From assembly GCA_014529385.2 (NCBI GenBank), contig CM043960.1, forward strand, positions 73,113,910-73,177,909: DNA of 64,000 bases, in the 5' to 3' direction. The number at the start of each line of letters is the position of its first letter. The first letter of the stretch is position 1. This stretch comes from Adiantum capillus-veneris. Taxonomy: Eukaryota > Streptophyta > Polypodiopsida > Polypodiales > Pteridaceae. Of this stretch, positions 23,310 to 34,690 are shown piece after piece. A program made the translations under genes and the position numbers. Below the pieces are notes generated by a model. The model saw only the letters and a program-made list of their open reading frames with translations, searched no databases and was not told where the DNA came from.

Positions 23310-24340
23310 CGTCTCTTCCTCTCTCTTTTCCACCCCCGACTGCTTGCAGAAGCGAACATTGACGATCTCTTCAGTGGCGTCGCTACAATACTATCTTGGA
23401 TAGCAATGACGCCACCCTCAAACTTTGATGTTCATTTGACCTTATTATATTTCCTTTTATTTTGTACCCAAAAATTGTATTAGACTCATAAGGTTGTACT
23501 AGCTTGTTCCCATAGGCATGTTGAGGACAGGGTCATATAACATTTTATTTCTCTATCTCTTTTCTCCACCCTTTCCGACTCCCGATAGAGGTGAACATTG
23601 ATGAATACCATGCATCCACAGGCCAGACGATGATGCTTTTAGTTTGATCACGTCTCAGACTTGCAGTTTTAGGTTTTTCCACTTTACTACATTTTAATTT
23701 GTACCCCAGCATTAGAGTAGATTCACACTGATTGTATCGGTTTCACAACATATGTAATTTTGACTTTTTGAAGACGCGTAATATAGCATTTCATTTCATT
23801 TCGCTTTCTCTCCCCCCCCCACTACGACTCCCTCCAAAGGCACACATTCACAAAGCTCTTAAGCGACCGCTGTAATCCTTTCTTCGACAATGTGTTGTTG
23901 GGCATTGATGATGATGATGCTAGCTTTTAATTCGTCAGTCTTTCACTTTACTTCATTTTAATTTTGTCACCAGGAATTGATTTAGATCCACAAAGATTAT
24001 ACTGGTTTGGTCCCATAGCCCTTTTGCAGCAGGTTTATATAACATTTCATTTCATTTCGCTCTTTCTTTCGCCTCCCAGTCTGTCTACCTATAGAGGTGG
24101 ACATTGATGACTCTCTTCAGTGTCATATTTTATCCGACATACATCCTTGCCAAGCATTCTCACGCAATGAGGATGATGGTAATGATTTACTCCGACAATT
24201 TAAGACTTTTACTTTCAGTCTTTCGGTTTACTTAATTTTATTTTTATACCCACACATTGGTTTTGATTTGCAGCGATTGTATTAGTTTGGTCTCATGGCA
24301 TTTTGAAGACGGTTAATATTTCATTACGTTTATATCTCTC
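23310..24340 (+). repeat. Diverged tandem repeats of about 250 bp in L1
   Basis: About four copies. Each has a pyrimidine tract (TCTCTCTTTTC-like), a block with GAACATTGATGA or CACATTCACAAA, a TTTACTTCATTTTAATTTTGT-like block with ACCC, and a boundary AATATAGCATTTCATTTCAT-like segment. Copy boundaries are near 23545, 23800 and 24050. Confidence 0.6.
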
Positions 24341-25537
24341 TTCCCCCCTTCTCCCCCTTCATGGCTTGGAGTTAATGTTCGTGGCTACGCTGTGTGAGAT
24401 TTGTGTGTTTAAGGTGGAGATAAGCATTGCTATGTCTCTTGGTATTTTAGTGTCTGTTGTATCCATTCAATGATGACCATCGCAAGTAGTTCCTACAAAA
24501 ATTTTCAGGCAAACTTCTCTTTGAGAGAGTAATGGTGGAAATCAAACTTTGGATCAGAGTAATCATAGCAAAGTTTATTGATCGAGATAGGGCTTGCCAA
24601 AAACAATTTTTTCTAACTAAACACAATAAGGACACACCTAAAGCTTTTTTATTTTTAGGTCAAAACTCAAAGATTTCACACTAAAACTTGTAAAACTTTG
24701 CCAATTTAAGTGAAGGAAAGCATGGAAGCTAGTCGATGTTTTGCTACTTTAACTACTTTCAATAACACCGGTGAAATTTTACTGGCTTCTAATTTTCTTG
24801 CGACAACAATCAATGGTTTAAACACTTACTCACATATACAGTCCACATCGCCACTATCTAACACCCATCTATACGACTTAAACTTTGTTTTGTTCTAACT
24901 AGCATAACATTACTCAAATGACGAATTTTGCTGTTGACCTTTGTTTTCAAGAAACTATTTAGCATTTGCCGATTTGAATACTAGTCACTTCTGCAAAGTA
25001 CCTCCAGGTACGTAATTTATCGTTGTTTTCCACGGTATTTTAATTCTCCTTAATGAATCCATTCCTATATATATCTACGGCTATCATATTCTTAAGATCT
25101 CATCAATTACGCAACATATCTCATCTGCCTATACTGCAATGACATCCCTTAATATACTCCTACAATAATATTCACTTTCTCTACTTGCTTGGAAGTTTAT
25201 TTTGTTGGTGCATATATTTATGGACACAACGTCAAACAGTTTGCAATAGGGATAATACCATTGGACAATTTGAAAGAAAAGGCTTTTACTTGTTTACATT
25301 TTCTTATGGCATATGAAATTAAGCATCCCTAAAGTTCTGGCTTGTGCTTGCACTGCATGTAAATTCTATTGAGAGGATTTTGCATTAAGCTATGCAGCTA
25401 CTCATATGAGTTGCGGTGTTTTGAGTTAGTGAACAAAAATTAGTAAGTACTCTGCTACTCAACTATACTCCAATGTGGTGTGACACGGGTATAAATTGTT
25501 TTATCTTTTTTTTATGTCTAGCCGAGTCCATTGGTCA

Positions 25538-25680
25538 CCAACACACAGATTCACCGATTTAGGCAGTGTGTAAATACTCATCTTGGTACAGATCTGACGA
25601 TTTAGGCAGCATTAGTGCAGATTCACCGATTTAGGCAGCACGCTTTATTGGTGTAGACTCGTCGGATGAGGCAACACCAA
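25538..25680 (+). repeat. Short direct repeats in L1
   Basis: GATTCACCGATTTAGGCAG and close variants recur about four times at intervals of roughly 40-50 bp. Confidence 0.7.
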
Positions 25681-26112
25681 TCACAAAATCATGCTGCAGT
25701 GGCTGGCCACCACTGTAACTGGTATGATTTTGTTACTCGGGTACATAATGACAGTGATTTTGATTTGGACTTATATTGTGGAATTGGAATTGGATTGGGA
25801 TTTGGTATCTGGTGATTATTATGGCAGTGTTTATGTGATGAGACTTGACATTATGAGATTGATGATAAGTGTGACCAATGATATCCTGATTCATCAGGGT
25901 ATGACATATACTGCTTATTCTAGTGGTATGGGACACTAGAATAGGTAGTATGTGGATGACGACAGGCATAAGTTAATGTTGTTTAGTTTTCATAATTTTT
26001 TTTTTATTATGTGATGTTTTTGACAAAACATACTAATCACTATTTTTGACAAGTATTGTTTGCAGATTTTTATATTCGCAACCGAGGACAGTTGCTTTCC
26101 AACGGAGAGGTA

Positions 26113-26597
26113 TGTTATAGAAATAATATTTTATGATTTATTGCAGCTGACAGGTGGAAAAGACTAGACCCAGCTTGGCATATGCAAATGTATTTGTATA
26201 TCATGTATATTTTATTATTCAAGTGCTCTTTTATGAGCTTTGGCCAATTATGACCGGCCGGCCAGTTTGTAACCAATTTGACCATTCAAGAAATCTATAA
26301 AACAAATACGTGCAAGAGGGAAATGGTCACTCTTGCACGGGGGGAGATTGCACCCAGTGTCCGTCTTATTCTTCTCACCTCTCCTCTCTTCTCTCTCGCC
26401 GTGCCGGTGTAGCACTCCATTCTAGGAGGTGTGTCTGCACGCACGCTATTGCTCTCTCTCGCACTGTCTCTCTCTGTTCGTGTATCTCGCGATTATGCGT
26501 CTATATGGTTGCCAGGTATGTCGATTAGTCTATTTTATGGTTTGTCGCATGCTATTCCGGGTATTTTGCAGGGAACTCCACGTCTCTGGCTGTAGCA
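26113..26597 (+). repeat. L1 3' LTR
   Basis: 485 bp, near-identical to 20975-21458, with a shared TATA box and CCGGCCGGCC site. Preceded by the purine tract ACGGAGAGGTA and followed by the GCCCT target repeat and resumed G1 coding sequence. Confidence 0.92.
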
Positions 26598-28882
26598 GCC
26601 CTGGTGGAGTTTTCTACTTGCATAGTGTAGTCAAACTCTTGTAATCTAATTAACCACTTAGAGATCCTAGATGAGATATCCATGTGTTGCATTACATATG
26701 GAAAGACCTCTTCCATTGTCAGGATTACAAAGAGTCTAGGCACGAGATAGGAGCGGAACTTTGTGTTAGCAAACTTTAGTGCCAAAACCATGTGTTCTAC
26801 TTTGGTAAATCCCTTTTCCGACGGGGTCATGACACGACTAGAGAAGTAAATAGGATGCATGAAAGAAGTTTGGGGGTCCTTTTGCATTAGCATGGATCCG
26901 AGTGTATCACTTCCTACACTAGGCTCACATAAAATGGCTCGTCCCACTTAGGGGGCGAAATGGTGGGAAGCTTAGCTAGGATTTGCTTTACCTCGGTAAA
27001 TTGCTACTCATTTTCTTCACTCCATGAGAAGACATCCCTCTGGGTGATTTTTTGTAGGGGGAGGACCACTTGAGATAGCAAGTTAATGAACCTGCTTAAG
27101 TATCTTACCTTCTGAAGGAAAGAAACCAATTGCTTAGCGGTGGTAGGTGACGTTAAAGATACCAGGGCTTGAATCTTGCTAGGGTCAGCCTCAATCCCTT
27201 TTGCTGAAATTACATGACCAAGGAGAGTGACTTTGCTTTCACCAATGTGACACTTATCCACGTTGAGCTGGCCACCCAAGGTTTGCAGCCTGGTTAAGCC
27301 ATCATAGACTTTGCTTAAATGAAGGGTTTGTGAACCATAGATGCAAAAATCATCTATGAAACCCGTATTGATGTTCCAAAGTAGGGTTGGAAAACAAAGG
27401 TCACATAGCGCTGAAATGTGGTCGGGGCGTTAGTGAGGCCAAAAGGAATCGCCCTGTAAGCAAAGCATCCCCAAGGTGTGATGAAGATTGTCTTCTTCTG
27501 ATCTTCTTCCGCAATGTTAATGTGGAAGTTCCTGAGTAGCCATCGCACACTGTGTATCGTTCGTGACCCGCCAATTCATTGAGAATTTCATCGTGGAATG
27601 GGAGGGGAAAGTGATCCCTCTTTGTGGATACATTGAGAGGTTCATAGTCCACACAGACTCTCTACTTACCATTCTTTTTTGGTGTGACTACTATTGAGGA
27701 GACGCATTCTGAGTCTTTGATAGGGTAGATGAAACCTGCTTGTAGCAAACTTCTCACTTCTTTAAGTAGTGCCTCTTGTTGGATTACTCCAAGTCTTCTG
27801 AGATTTTGCACTACGGGTTTAATGCCTTCCTTGAGTTTTATGTGGTGTTGCACTACTGTAATTCATGTGATTTTATCATAGCCATCAATGAACAAAGTAG
27901 TGAAGTTACCTAGCATGGAGACATATTCCTTCCTTTCTTCATCGGTTAACTCATTTGAGAGCATTTTTTGTAACTTACCTGCATCCTCTAAGGACTGCGT
28001 ACCTGATGGTTCCTCTTGGTTTGTCGGGGGTCTTTCAGATTGTGTCAATCTTTTCAGGTCTTTAAGAATGACCCCCATCACTTCGATGCTACTTTCACTT
28101 CCGTCGATGGTGGTTGTATCTTCTCTTGAGGTAGATGAATAGTCGTTGGTGGACTCATCTTCTGAAGCCTCCAAGATCATGTTGCGTTGCTTCCCAGTCC
28201 TCATGTCATAGATATGGACTTCCCCTTTCACGTCCTTCATCTGAATCATTCCGGTGCTCCAGACTTGTTTAGCTTCCATAGCCATAAGCCAAGGCCTCCC
28301 AAGAATGATGGGGTAGCCCTCCCCTTTGTGTCGCATGACAAAGATGTCTACCTCCACTTCTGTATTGAATTCTTTTACTTTGACCGCATTCACAATGCCC
28401 ACGCATTTCACTCTTACATTATTTTCCATTTTGGCTCGGCAAGGTGCCGGCCTACTTACCTCTAGTCCTAGATGGTGCATCATCTTTTCACTCATGAAGC
28501 ATATTTGCACGCCACCATCTATGTAGACGTTTGAGATCCGCTGCCCCTTGATGTGGGCATCCATGGTTGGTAGGATGTCGTTGAGATCCCTTCCAGAGAT
28601 AGCCCCAGCTATCCTGGGTCTTGATTTCCTGGTACTCACCATTTTTGTCCATTGTCTCCTCATTCTTGGTGCAAGGTGGAGTAATTAGGGCCAAGTTATC
28701 TTTGGGCCCTGCATTAACACATCCTGAACTAAGTCATAGGGTTTTGCATACTCACTTAGTGAAAAGTCCATGATGTCTATCTTTCGTCGCAGTTTAGCTG
28801 CTTGCTTGCTAGACTCGGCCTTCCCTTTAATTTTTGCTTCTCTTTGAGAGGCTTCCTCTTGCCTGGCACGCTTCACTCCCAT
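26598..28882 (-). pseudogene. Gypsy G1: protease, RT and first RNase H
   Basis: N-terminal part of the G1 pol on the minus strand. A basic linker (28685-28882) leads to a retropepsin-like protease with YIDGGVQICFM (27863-28663; Asp-Gly-Gly instead of Asp-Ser-Gly) and the ILGRPWL flap-side motif. RT: IKLKEGIKPV, LLQAGFIYPIKDS, GCFAYRAIPFGLTNAPTTFQ, then the catalytic FIDD at 27349-27360, and LGHVISAKGIEADPSK. RNase H remnant (26603-26947): VGSDTLGSMLMQ, with the usual D-x-S Asp replaced, and FTKVEHMVLALKFA. Several frame breaks. The start is cut off by the hAT-like terminus at 28884, so gag and the 5' LTR are missing here. Confidence 0.88.
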
Positions 28883-28883
28883 A
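28876..28883. other. Possible 8-bp target site of the 28884 element
   Basis: CTCCCATA immediately precedes the CAGGG terminus. A second copy should flank the unseen right end. None was found in a fitting context. Confidence 0.3.
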
Positions 28884-29063
28884 CAGGGATTTCAAAATGA
28901 CATGATCACACTATAATTTCAGGTTAATAACAATAGAAATGCAAAATAACAAATATTATGTTAATTTACATTCATCTTTTTTGACCTACAAGGAGACTTG
29001 GAGACCGGCTAAAGGCCCGCCAGGCGTGCCGGGTAAAGCCACTTCCCCGTCGGGCCTGCCGTG
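28884..29063. mobile_element. hAT-like left terminus at the kinase locus
   Basis: Begins CAGGGATTTCAAAATGACAT and matches 10355-10566 closely through the AT-rich TIR-proximal region, GACCTNCANGGAGAC and GGAGACCGGC. It keeps shortened GC-rich subterminal repeats (GCCCGCCAGGC, CCGTCGGGCC). It interrupts G1 cleanly. It is the left end of an element whose right end is not visible. Confidence 0.75.
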
Positions 29064-29065
29064 GC

Positions 29066-29073
29066 TATATAAA
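29066..29073 (+). promoter_or_regulatory. TATA box of the kinase transcription unit
   Basis: TATATAAA three bases after the last subterminal repeat, pointing to the kinase. A transcript would start at about 29100. A candidate 5' splice site (GCG|GTAATT) is at 29174, with a matching acceptor (CCATTGCAG) ending at 30482, just before the kinase ATG. Confidence 0.5.
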
Positions 29074-29261
29074 GACGACGCCGGTGCTTGTCTTTTTCAC
29101 AAGAGAGGTACATTGAAAAGTCTTCTTCACCAAACTTTCTGGCAGCTTTCCACATTCTCAAAGCAGTGTAGCGGTAATTTTTTAATCCCTTCCTTATTTT
29201 ATTGATGTTTTTTTTTTTTTGCGTTAAAACTTAAAGGTATAAAATTTCTTTTGTCAAATCA

Positions 29262-30345
29262 TCGTACGTGGATGCACTGGCATATGGTTGCAATTGCGGC
29301 TAGGTATGTCATTGCAAAAGAGTACGATGATTATGTTTTATATTGCTCCCAGTCATTCATGCTTCAGAACATGGTTGCAATTGTGACTAGGTGTGTTGCT
29401 GCTAGATTGACGGTAGCATCTGTTTGAAATAAGTCACCGTGCGTGGATGCACTAGCACATGGTTGCAATTGCGGCTAGGTGTGTCATTGCAAAAGCGTAG
29501 GGTGACTATGTTTTATGTTGCTCCCACTCATTCATGCTTCGGCACATGGTTGCAAATGCGACTAGGTGTGTTGCTGCTAGAATGACAGGAGCATCTGTTA
29601 GAAAGAACTCACCGTGCATGGATGCACTGGCACATGGTTGCAATTCCGGCTGGGTGTGTCATTGCAAAAAACGCAAGATGAATATGTTTTATGTTGCTTC
29701 CCATCATTCATGCTTCGGCACATGGTTGCAATTGCGACTACGTGTGTTTCTGCTAGAATGACGGTAGCATCTAATGCATGAATGTGTGCTCAAATCATTT
29801 CATAATGTTTCATATGTTTGAATCTTGAAAGAAGACATCGTGCGTGGATGCACTGGCACATGGTTGCAATTGTGACTAGGTGTGTCATTGCAAAAGCGTA
29901 GGATGGCTATGTTTTATGTTGCTCCCAGTCATTCATGCTTCGGCACATGGTTGCAATTGCGACTAGGTGTGTTGCTGCTAGATTGACGGTAGCTTCTATT
30001 TGAAAGAAGTCACCGTGCGTGAATGCACTGGCACATGGTTGCAATTGGGGCTAGGTGTGTCATTGCAAAAGGGTAGGGTGACTATGTTTTATGTTGCTCC
30101 CAGTCATTCATGCTTCGGCACATGGTTGCAATTGCGACTAGGTGTGTTGCTGCTAGAATGACAGGAGCATCTGTTTGAAAGAACTCACCGTGCGTGGATG
30201 CACTAGCACATGGTTGCAATTGCGGCTAGGTGTGTCATTGCAAAAGCGTAGGGTGACTATGTTTTATGTTGCTCCCAGTCATTCATGCTTCGGCACATGG
30301 TTGAAATTGAGACTAGGTGTGTTGCTGCTAGAATGACAAGAGCAT
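29262..30345 (+). repeat. Minisatellite, six copies of about 175 bp
   Basis: Copies begin near 29262, 29431, 29611, 29836, 30011 and 30188 with CACCGTGCGTGGATGCACT or close variants. Each unit is itself a partial dimer carrying GCACATGGTTGCAATTGCG twice. The interval at 29765-29830 holds an extra spacer. It lies between the TATA box and the kinase start, probably in a first intron. Confidence 0.9.
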
Positions 30346-30487
30346 CTATTTGTAAGTTGTTGTACGGAGAGGCATACTGCACTTTTTCTATATTGCACTT
30401 TTTCTTTCACGTAGAAAAGATCCAAATGGAGTGGCACATAGTTATATTTCACAATGTGTTGTTTGCAATAATACCATTGCAGGCAAA

Positions 30488-32018
30488 ATGGATCCTTTTG
30501 CTACTTCAGTGATAGAGTTCAAAAAGAAAATTAGACAATTGTTGATTACAATCGTCAGTGCACTAGATCGCAATGATATAGCGCAGATTGTTGCAGATGA
30601 GTCTAGATTACAATCATTATACAGTGAGATTGCCCGCAAAATTTTGTTGTTATATCCAGACAAAACAACCGAATCAATAATCTCATTACTAAGCAGTTGG
30701 GTGGGCAATTTGCCCAAGGTGGCCTCTAATTTGAAAGAGAAATGCCCTCAAGAAGTAGACAAGGGTAAGCTAGAGCATTGGAACGCGAGATGGAGAGCTG
30801 AAAAGGAGAGGTCAAGGCGAGCATCCCACATAAACACACAATTTGTCCTAAGCAAGAAAATGCGAATGGCTATCACGAGAGTTATGGGGAGCAGCCAAGT
30901 TGGAGAACCGTTTATTGAGGAGGCTACCATTGAGGGAACATCGGGTGCTACTGCTTCTGCCAGTCACCTGGAGAGCAATATATACAATTCTGAATGTAGT
31001 ATGACTTTGGGCATTCCAAATAAGTCCATTAAGAAGATCAAGAAACTTGGGTCAGGGGCTTATGGCACAGGGTGGCAAGTTCAAATAAAAGGGATTAGTT
31101 TCCTTCCTGCAACGAATACTTATTGTGCCAAGGAGTTCAAAGGACAGGCCAAGCATCAGTGGAAAAGCTTTGCATCAGAAAGTGGAGTAGATCTCAACCA
31201 TAGAGGGATTGTGAGGAGTATTGCCCACTCTGTAACGTTGCCATGGTTTCTGATATTCCCCTACTTCAATGGGGGAACTTTAGGTGATCTTATGGAGACA
31301 GTGCCCCTTCCACATGGCTCTTTTACGACGCTTGTAGCGCATCAAGAGACAGTGCCCCTTCCACATGGCTCTTGATGCGCTTGTAGCGCATCAAGAGGGG
31401 AAAGGAAAGATCCCTGAAGACTTTAAATGGGAGCAGCCTTGTGAAGACAAGAAAACACGTATCAAGAGCCTGTGCAATCATGCTCCCTCGTTGATCCATG
31501 CCTTGGTGAAGGCATTGCGATTCCCACATGACGAGGGAGTGATCCACAATGATCTCCATTCATGGAACATCATGTTGGACTTTACCAAGGATATCACTCC
31601 CCGTATTGGAATAATTGATTGGGGATTGGCTCTACGTGTTGGCTTAGAGACACAAAAGACCAACAATACCTATGAAAACTGGAAAAAGCTTCATCCTTGG
31701 CGAGCTCCTGAGTTACTAGATGGCAAGAATTTATGCCCATGGACCAAGGCCACAGATGTGTACGCCATAGGATGGGTGATATGGCAATTTTGTAAGTTTT
31801 GTGGAGAGTTCTCTAACTACTACAGCACAGATTGGTTCAAACATAAGGTTTCAGTGGAGGTACAAGCCATATCTAGGATTGTTGTGGAAGGTTGGTTGAG
31901 GAAGAAATCCATAGACAGAAAGACCTTGGCACTTTTGGACGAAGAATTAGAAAGATTTGAAGCCCAGTCAGAACGATGCTTACGCCCTCCCTCTGAAATG
32001 AGTGTAGCCTTTTTTTGA
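30488..32018 (+). pseudogene. Protein kinase, frameshifted
   Basis: Eukaryotic-type protein kinase with an N-terminal helical region of about 180 residues. Start chosen at the ATG of 30488, after a good splice-acceptor-like sequence. Kinase motifs in order: glycine loop LGSGAYGTG (about 31046), the ATP-binding Lys in YCAKEFKG (about 31127), hinge region FPYFNGGTLGDL, catalytic loop VIHNDLHSWNIML (about 31541; HRD is HND, with Asp and Asn kept), metal-binding DWG in place of DFG (about 31612), and APELLDG (about 31699). Residues needed for catalysis are present, so the parent enzyme was probably active. An imperfect 49-bp tandem duplication at 31346-31394 shifts the frame between hinge and catalytic loop. 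I cannot name the subfamily. Removing the duplicate restores one frame ending at 32018. Confidence 0.85.
31295..31394 (+). repeat. Imperfect tandem duplication breaking the kinase
   Basis: Copy 1 (31295-31345, 51 bp) and copy 2 (31346-31394, 49 bp) both start GAGACAGTGCCCCTTCC and end TTGTAGCGCATCAA. They differ at one place: copy 1 has TCTTTTACGACGC, copy 2 has TCTTGATGCGC, which is the exact reverse complement of the flanking GCGCATCAAGA. The change makes a perfect 11-bp hairpin stem around TTGTA and removes two bases. Confidence 0.92.
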
Positions 32019-32182
32019 TGGATATATGATGTACTTTATTAAGCAGGGTTTTCTGAAACTTGTGACTTATAAAAGCACTTTTAAAAATTGGGTTTTATGC
32101 ACAATGGATGATGTATGAGTAATAAAAACACTTTGTTATATCTCAAAAGACAACAAATTTTCTATGAGTTTTGTTTTTTCTC

Positions 32183-33516
32183 TTGACACTAGGTTGGTAA
32201 TGGGACATGCACTTTTATGTCCTGTTAATTTACCATTTTCCTTGAATTATATCAAGACTTTCAAAATGGATTTTGAGGTTCTATCTATTTAGAAAGTTGT
32301 CTCATGAGCTGAAAAAAACTTGACATTTTTTTGGAATATCAATTCTATCTTTAACCTTGTCCTTGCACAACAATTCACAACCTAAACTGTGTGAAAAAAC
32401 GGGTCCTGTTTTTGGCTTTTTTCAGCTTTTTGCAACTATACCACTCTAGAATTCATGTTTGTGAGGTCTATAATGCTAGAGAACTATCTTTAGTAGTCCT
32501 CAACATGTCTTGATGCTTCTAGGGATAAATAAATGTTAAAGTTGTAAGTTATGACCAAATTACACTAAATTGTCAAATCCTGTTTTTTAGCCATTTTTAG
32601 CTCTTCTATGATTTTTTTGGTGGCTTTGATGATATTTAAATGCAGTTTTGATTTTCTATGTTGCATATTGTAACATAAAGCTAATATTCCTTGAGTTTTG
32701 GGGCACCTAATACCCTATTTTGCATAGTACACAACGATGGTTTATTTTTTCAATTATAGACGAAAACAAAACATTCTAGTATATCAAGTATAGCTTTTTC
32801 AATATTTCTAGTTTCTTGTGACAACTATATGCATTTTGTAGGTAGTAACCATATCTAGTCATAAGGATCAAATTTGGCTAGATATTGAATATTTTCTATG
32901 GGATTCTACAACTCATAATGTTGAACCCAGTTTTTTCACGTTTGCTGTATTTAGCACTTCATCTTTGTCCCCAAGATTCCCCTTGGTAAGAGATGTATTA
33001 TTATTTTGACATGCTCCATGAATCCTTATGAACCTAAAGGACAATAGGAAACTAAGAAAACATGCATATATTATTTGTATTCAGCGTGGCTATAGAAACT
33101 TTGATGATAGGTTTGCAGATTGGTAAAAATTCAACTTTTTTGTACCTATTTCTTTTGTCAAAACAAAAAATAGTGAGTGAGAAGCAATCATATGTTCTGA
33201 TCACCAACCCATTGAAGTTAACTAGGGAATTTATCTCAAGTCCTACAAAAATCCCTAATCTTATTTTTATGCAACAAAACATAAGAAATGATTGTTTTGA
33301 TGAAAATGTACTGGTCCATCTACTTTGGAGGCTTGGTGTGACCAAAAGATGAGAAATTTTACAAGTTTCTTATTTTTTCCATGTGTACTAGGCCTTGAAA
33401 TATAACCTCATGAAAGGATTTTACAAAATGAGTGGATCTACTATGGTTTTGGAGGTTTTTTTCAAAACCCTGAAAGGACACTTTTATGTCCTGCTAGGTT
33501 ACCAACCTAGTGTTAA
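32183..33516. mobile_element. 1.3-kb AT-rich segment bounded by inverted repeats
   Basis: TTGACACTAGGTTGGTAA at 32183-32200 and TTACCAACCTAGTGTTAA at 33499-33516 are inverted copies with one mismatch. Next to each is an ACTTTTATGTCCTG-type string. No ORF of note inside. It may be a small non-autonomous transposon between the kinase and RING genes. No target duplication could be found. Confidence 0.4.
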
Positions 33517-33570
33517 GTTTCAAGCAATAAGCCACGTGGAGTCACTGATTGTCATTCATTGATTTAAAAA

Positions 33571-33714
33571 ATGGTGGTTACTCTTATATCAATTGATTGT
33601 CGTAAGATGGTGGTTATTCTAATATCAATTGATTGACGTAAAATGGTGGTTAAAATTATAGCAATTGATTGTTGTAAAATGGTGGTTACTCTTATAGCAA
33701 TTGATTATCATTAA
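33571..33714 (+). repeat. Minisatellite, 36 bp x 4
   Basis: ATGGTGGTTA units start at 33571, 33607, 33643 and 33679, each carrying a TCAATTGATTG-type segment. The period is exactly 36 bp. It sits just upstream of the RING gene. Confidence 0.9.
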
Positions 33715-34494
33715 GTTTGTATGTCATAACTGAAGTATAGTGTTTAATCAGGATATGGATAATGATAATCAAAGGGCTAAGTGTGATTTTGAGCGTCTCA
33801 GATCCATGTGTCAAGGCGGTGGAGTGAACGACACCGCTCGAATTGCTGCTCGTTGCTCCCAGTGGGCCAACCCAATGGGTACACAATGGAAAGAGGTGAA
33901 CACTAGGATTGACCGAGAAATGGTGAAATCCATATGGCCAGGCGTTGCAGATGACAACATCAAGAAAGGCCAACTCAAGCTATCACAATGCATTAATGCA
34001 GACATACGAGACAATGGAGAGAACATATATCTCGATGTTATGGGTCATCCTATGCATCATATGGATTGTCCATTGTGGTTTTCCAAGATGTTATACATGC
34101 ATTATGTCTTGGGTGAAGCAATGGAATTTAGATCAAGGACACCTCACATGACGGTTGAGGACATTCGCAGTACTGCAATCACAGTCACACGGCAAGAGAT
34201 TTCATTGTCACTAGAAGGTGCATCAATGGAAGTGCATCAAGTTAAGGAGGAGCTTCAAACTCAACTCAGGCAAGCATCACAAGCTACACAAGGCTCTCAT
34301 GCAGAAGAAACCCTAAATAGAGACTTGCAAAGGGAGATGAAGGTGCTATCTCGCCACGTAAAAGAGTTAGAGGCGACTATAAAAAACAAAATACTACCAA
34401 ATTGATTGAGCACCCAACATCTATTGAGGCCCCTCCAGCTTCTGGTGAGCACGGTGGTCCTTGCCCCATATGTAGATCATTCTTTCATGAGTGG

Positions 34495-34676
34495 TGTTGG
34501 GGTATAGGTGTCTGTGCCTTGCCCGGCCGCCCAGAGTCTGGGCGCCCACTGACTTGTATACCTTATACATAGCATAATTGTATAGGGGGCTGCTCACTCT
34601 TTGAGTCTCCCCACCCACATCATGTGTCTCCTTCTCTCTCTCACTCTCCGTCTGTGGTGCTCCCCGATCCCCTTCA
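34495..34676 (+). repeat. T 5' LTR
   Basis: 182 bp, TG...CA. It contains GCCCAGAGTCTGGGCGCCC, a short palindrome conserved in both LTRs, and a TTGTATAGGGG promoter-like element. Confidence 0.95.
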
Positions 34677-34678
34677 AT

Positions 34679-34690
34679 TGGTATCAGAGC
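34679..34690 (+). other. T primer binding site
   Basis: TGGTATCAGAGC, an exact initiator-Met tRNA match two bases after the LTR. Confidence 0.92.

Larger units (their letters stand above)
20975..26597 (+). mobile_element. L1: complete non-coding LTR element (LARD-like)
   Basis: Two nearly identical LTRs of 484 and 485 bp with TGTTATAG...GTAGCA ends enclose 4.65 kb with no gag, protease, RT or integrase motif. A tRNA-Met primer site follows the left LTR and a purine tract (ACGGAGAGGTA) precedes the right LTR, fixing the plus orientation. It sits inside gypsy G1 with a 5-bp target duplication carrying one mismatch. The size and lack of coding sequence fit a large retrotransposon derivative that depends on another element's proteins. 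The interior is mostly CT microsatellites and diverged tandem repeats. Confidence 0.9.

Noticed and set aside
29262-30345. CRISPR-like array
   Set aside because: Units of about 175 bp with no short repeat-unique spacer pattern; it is a plant minisatellite.
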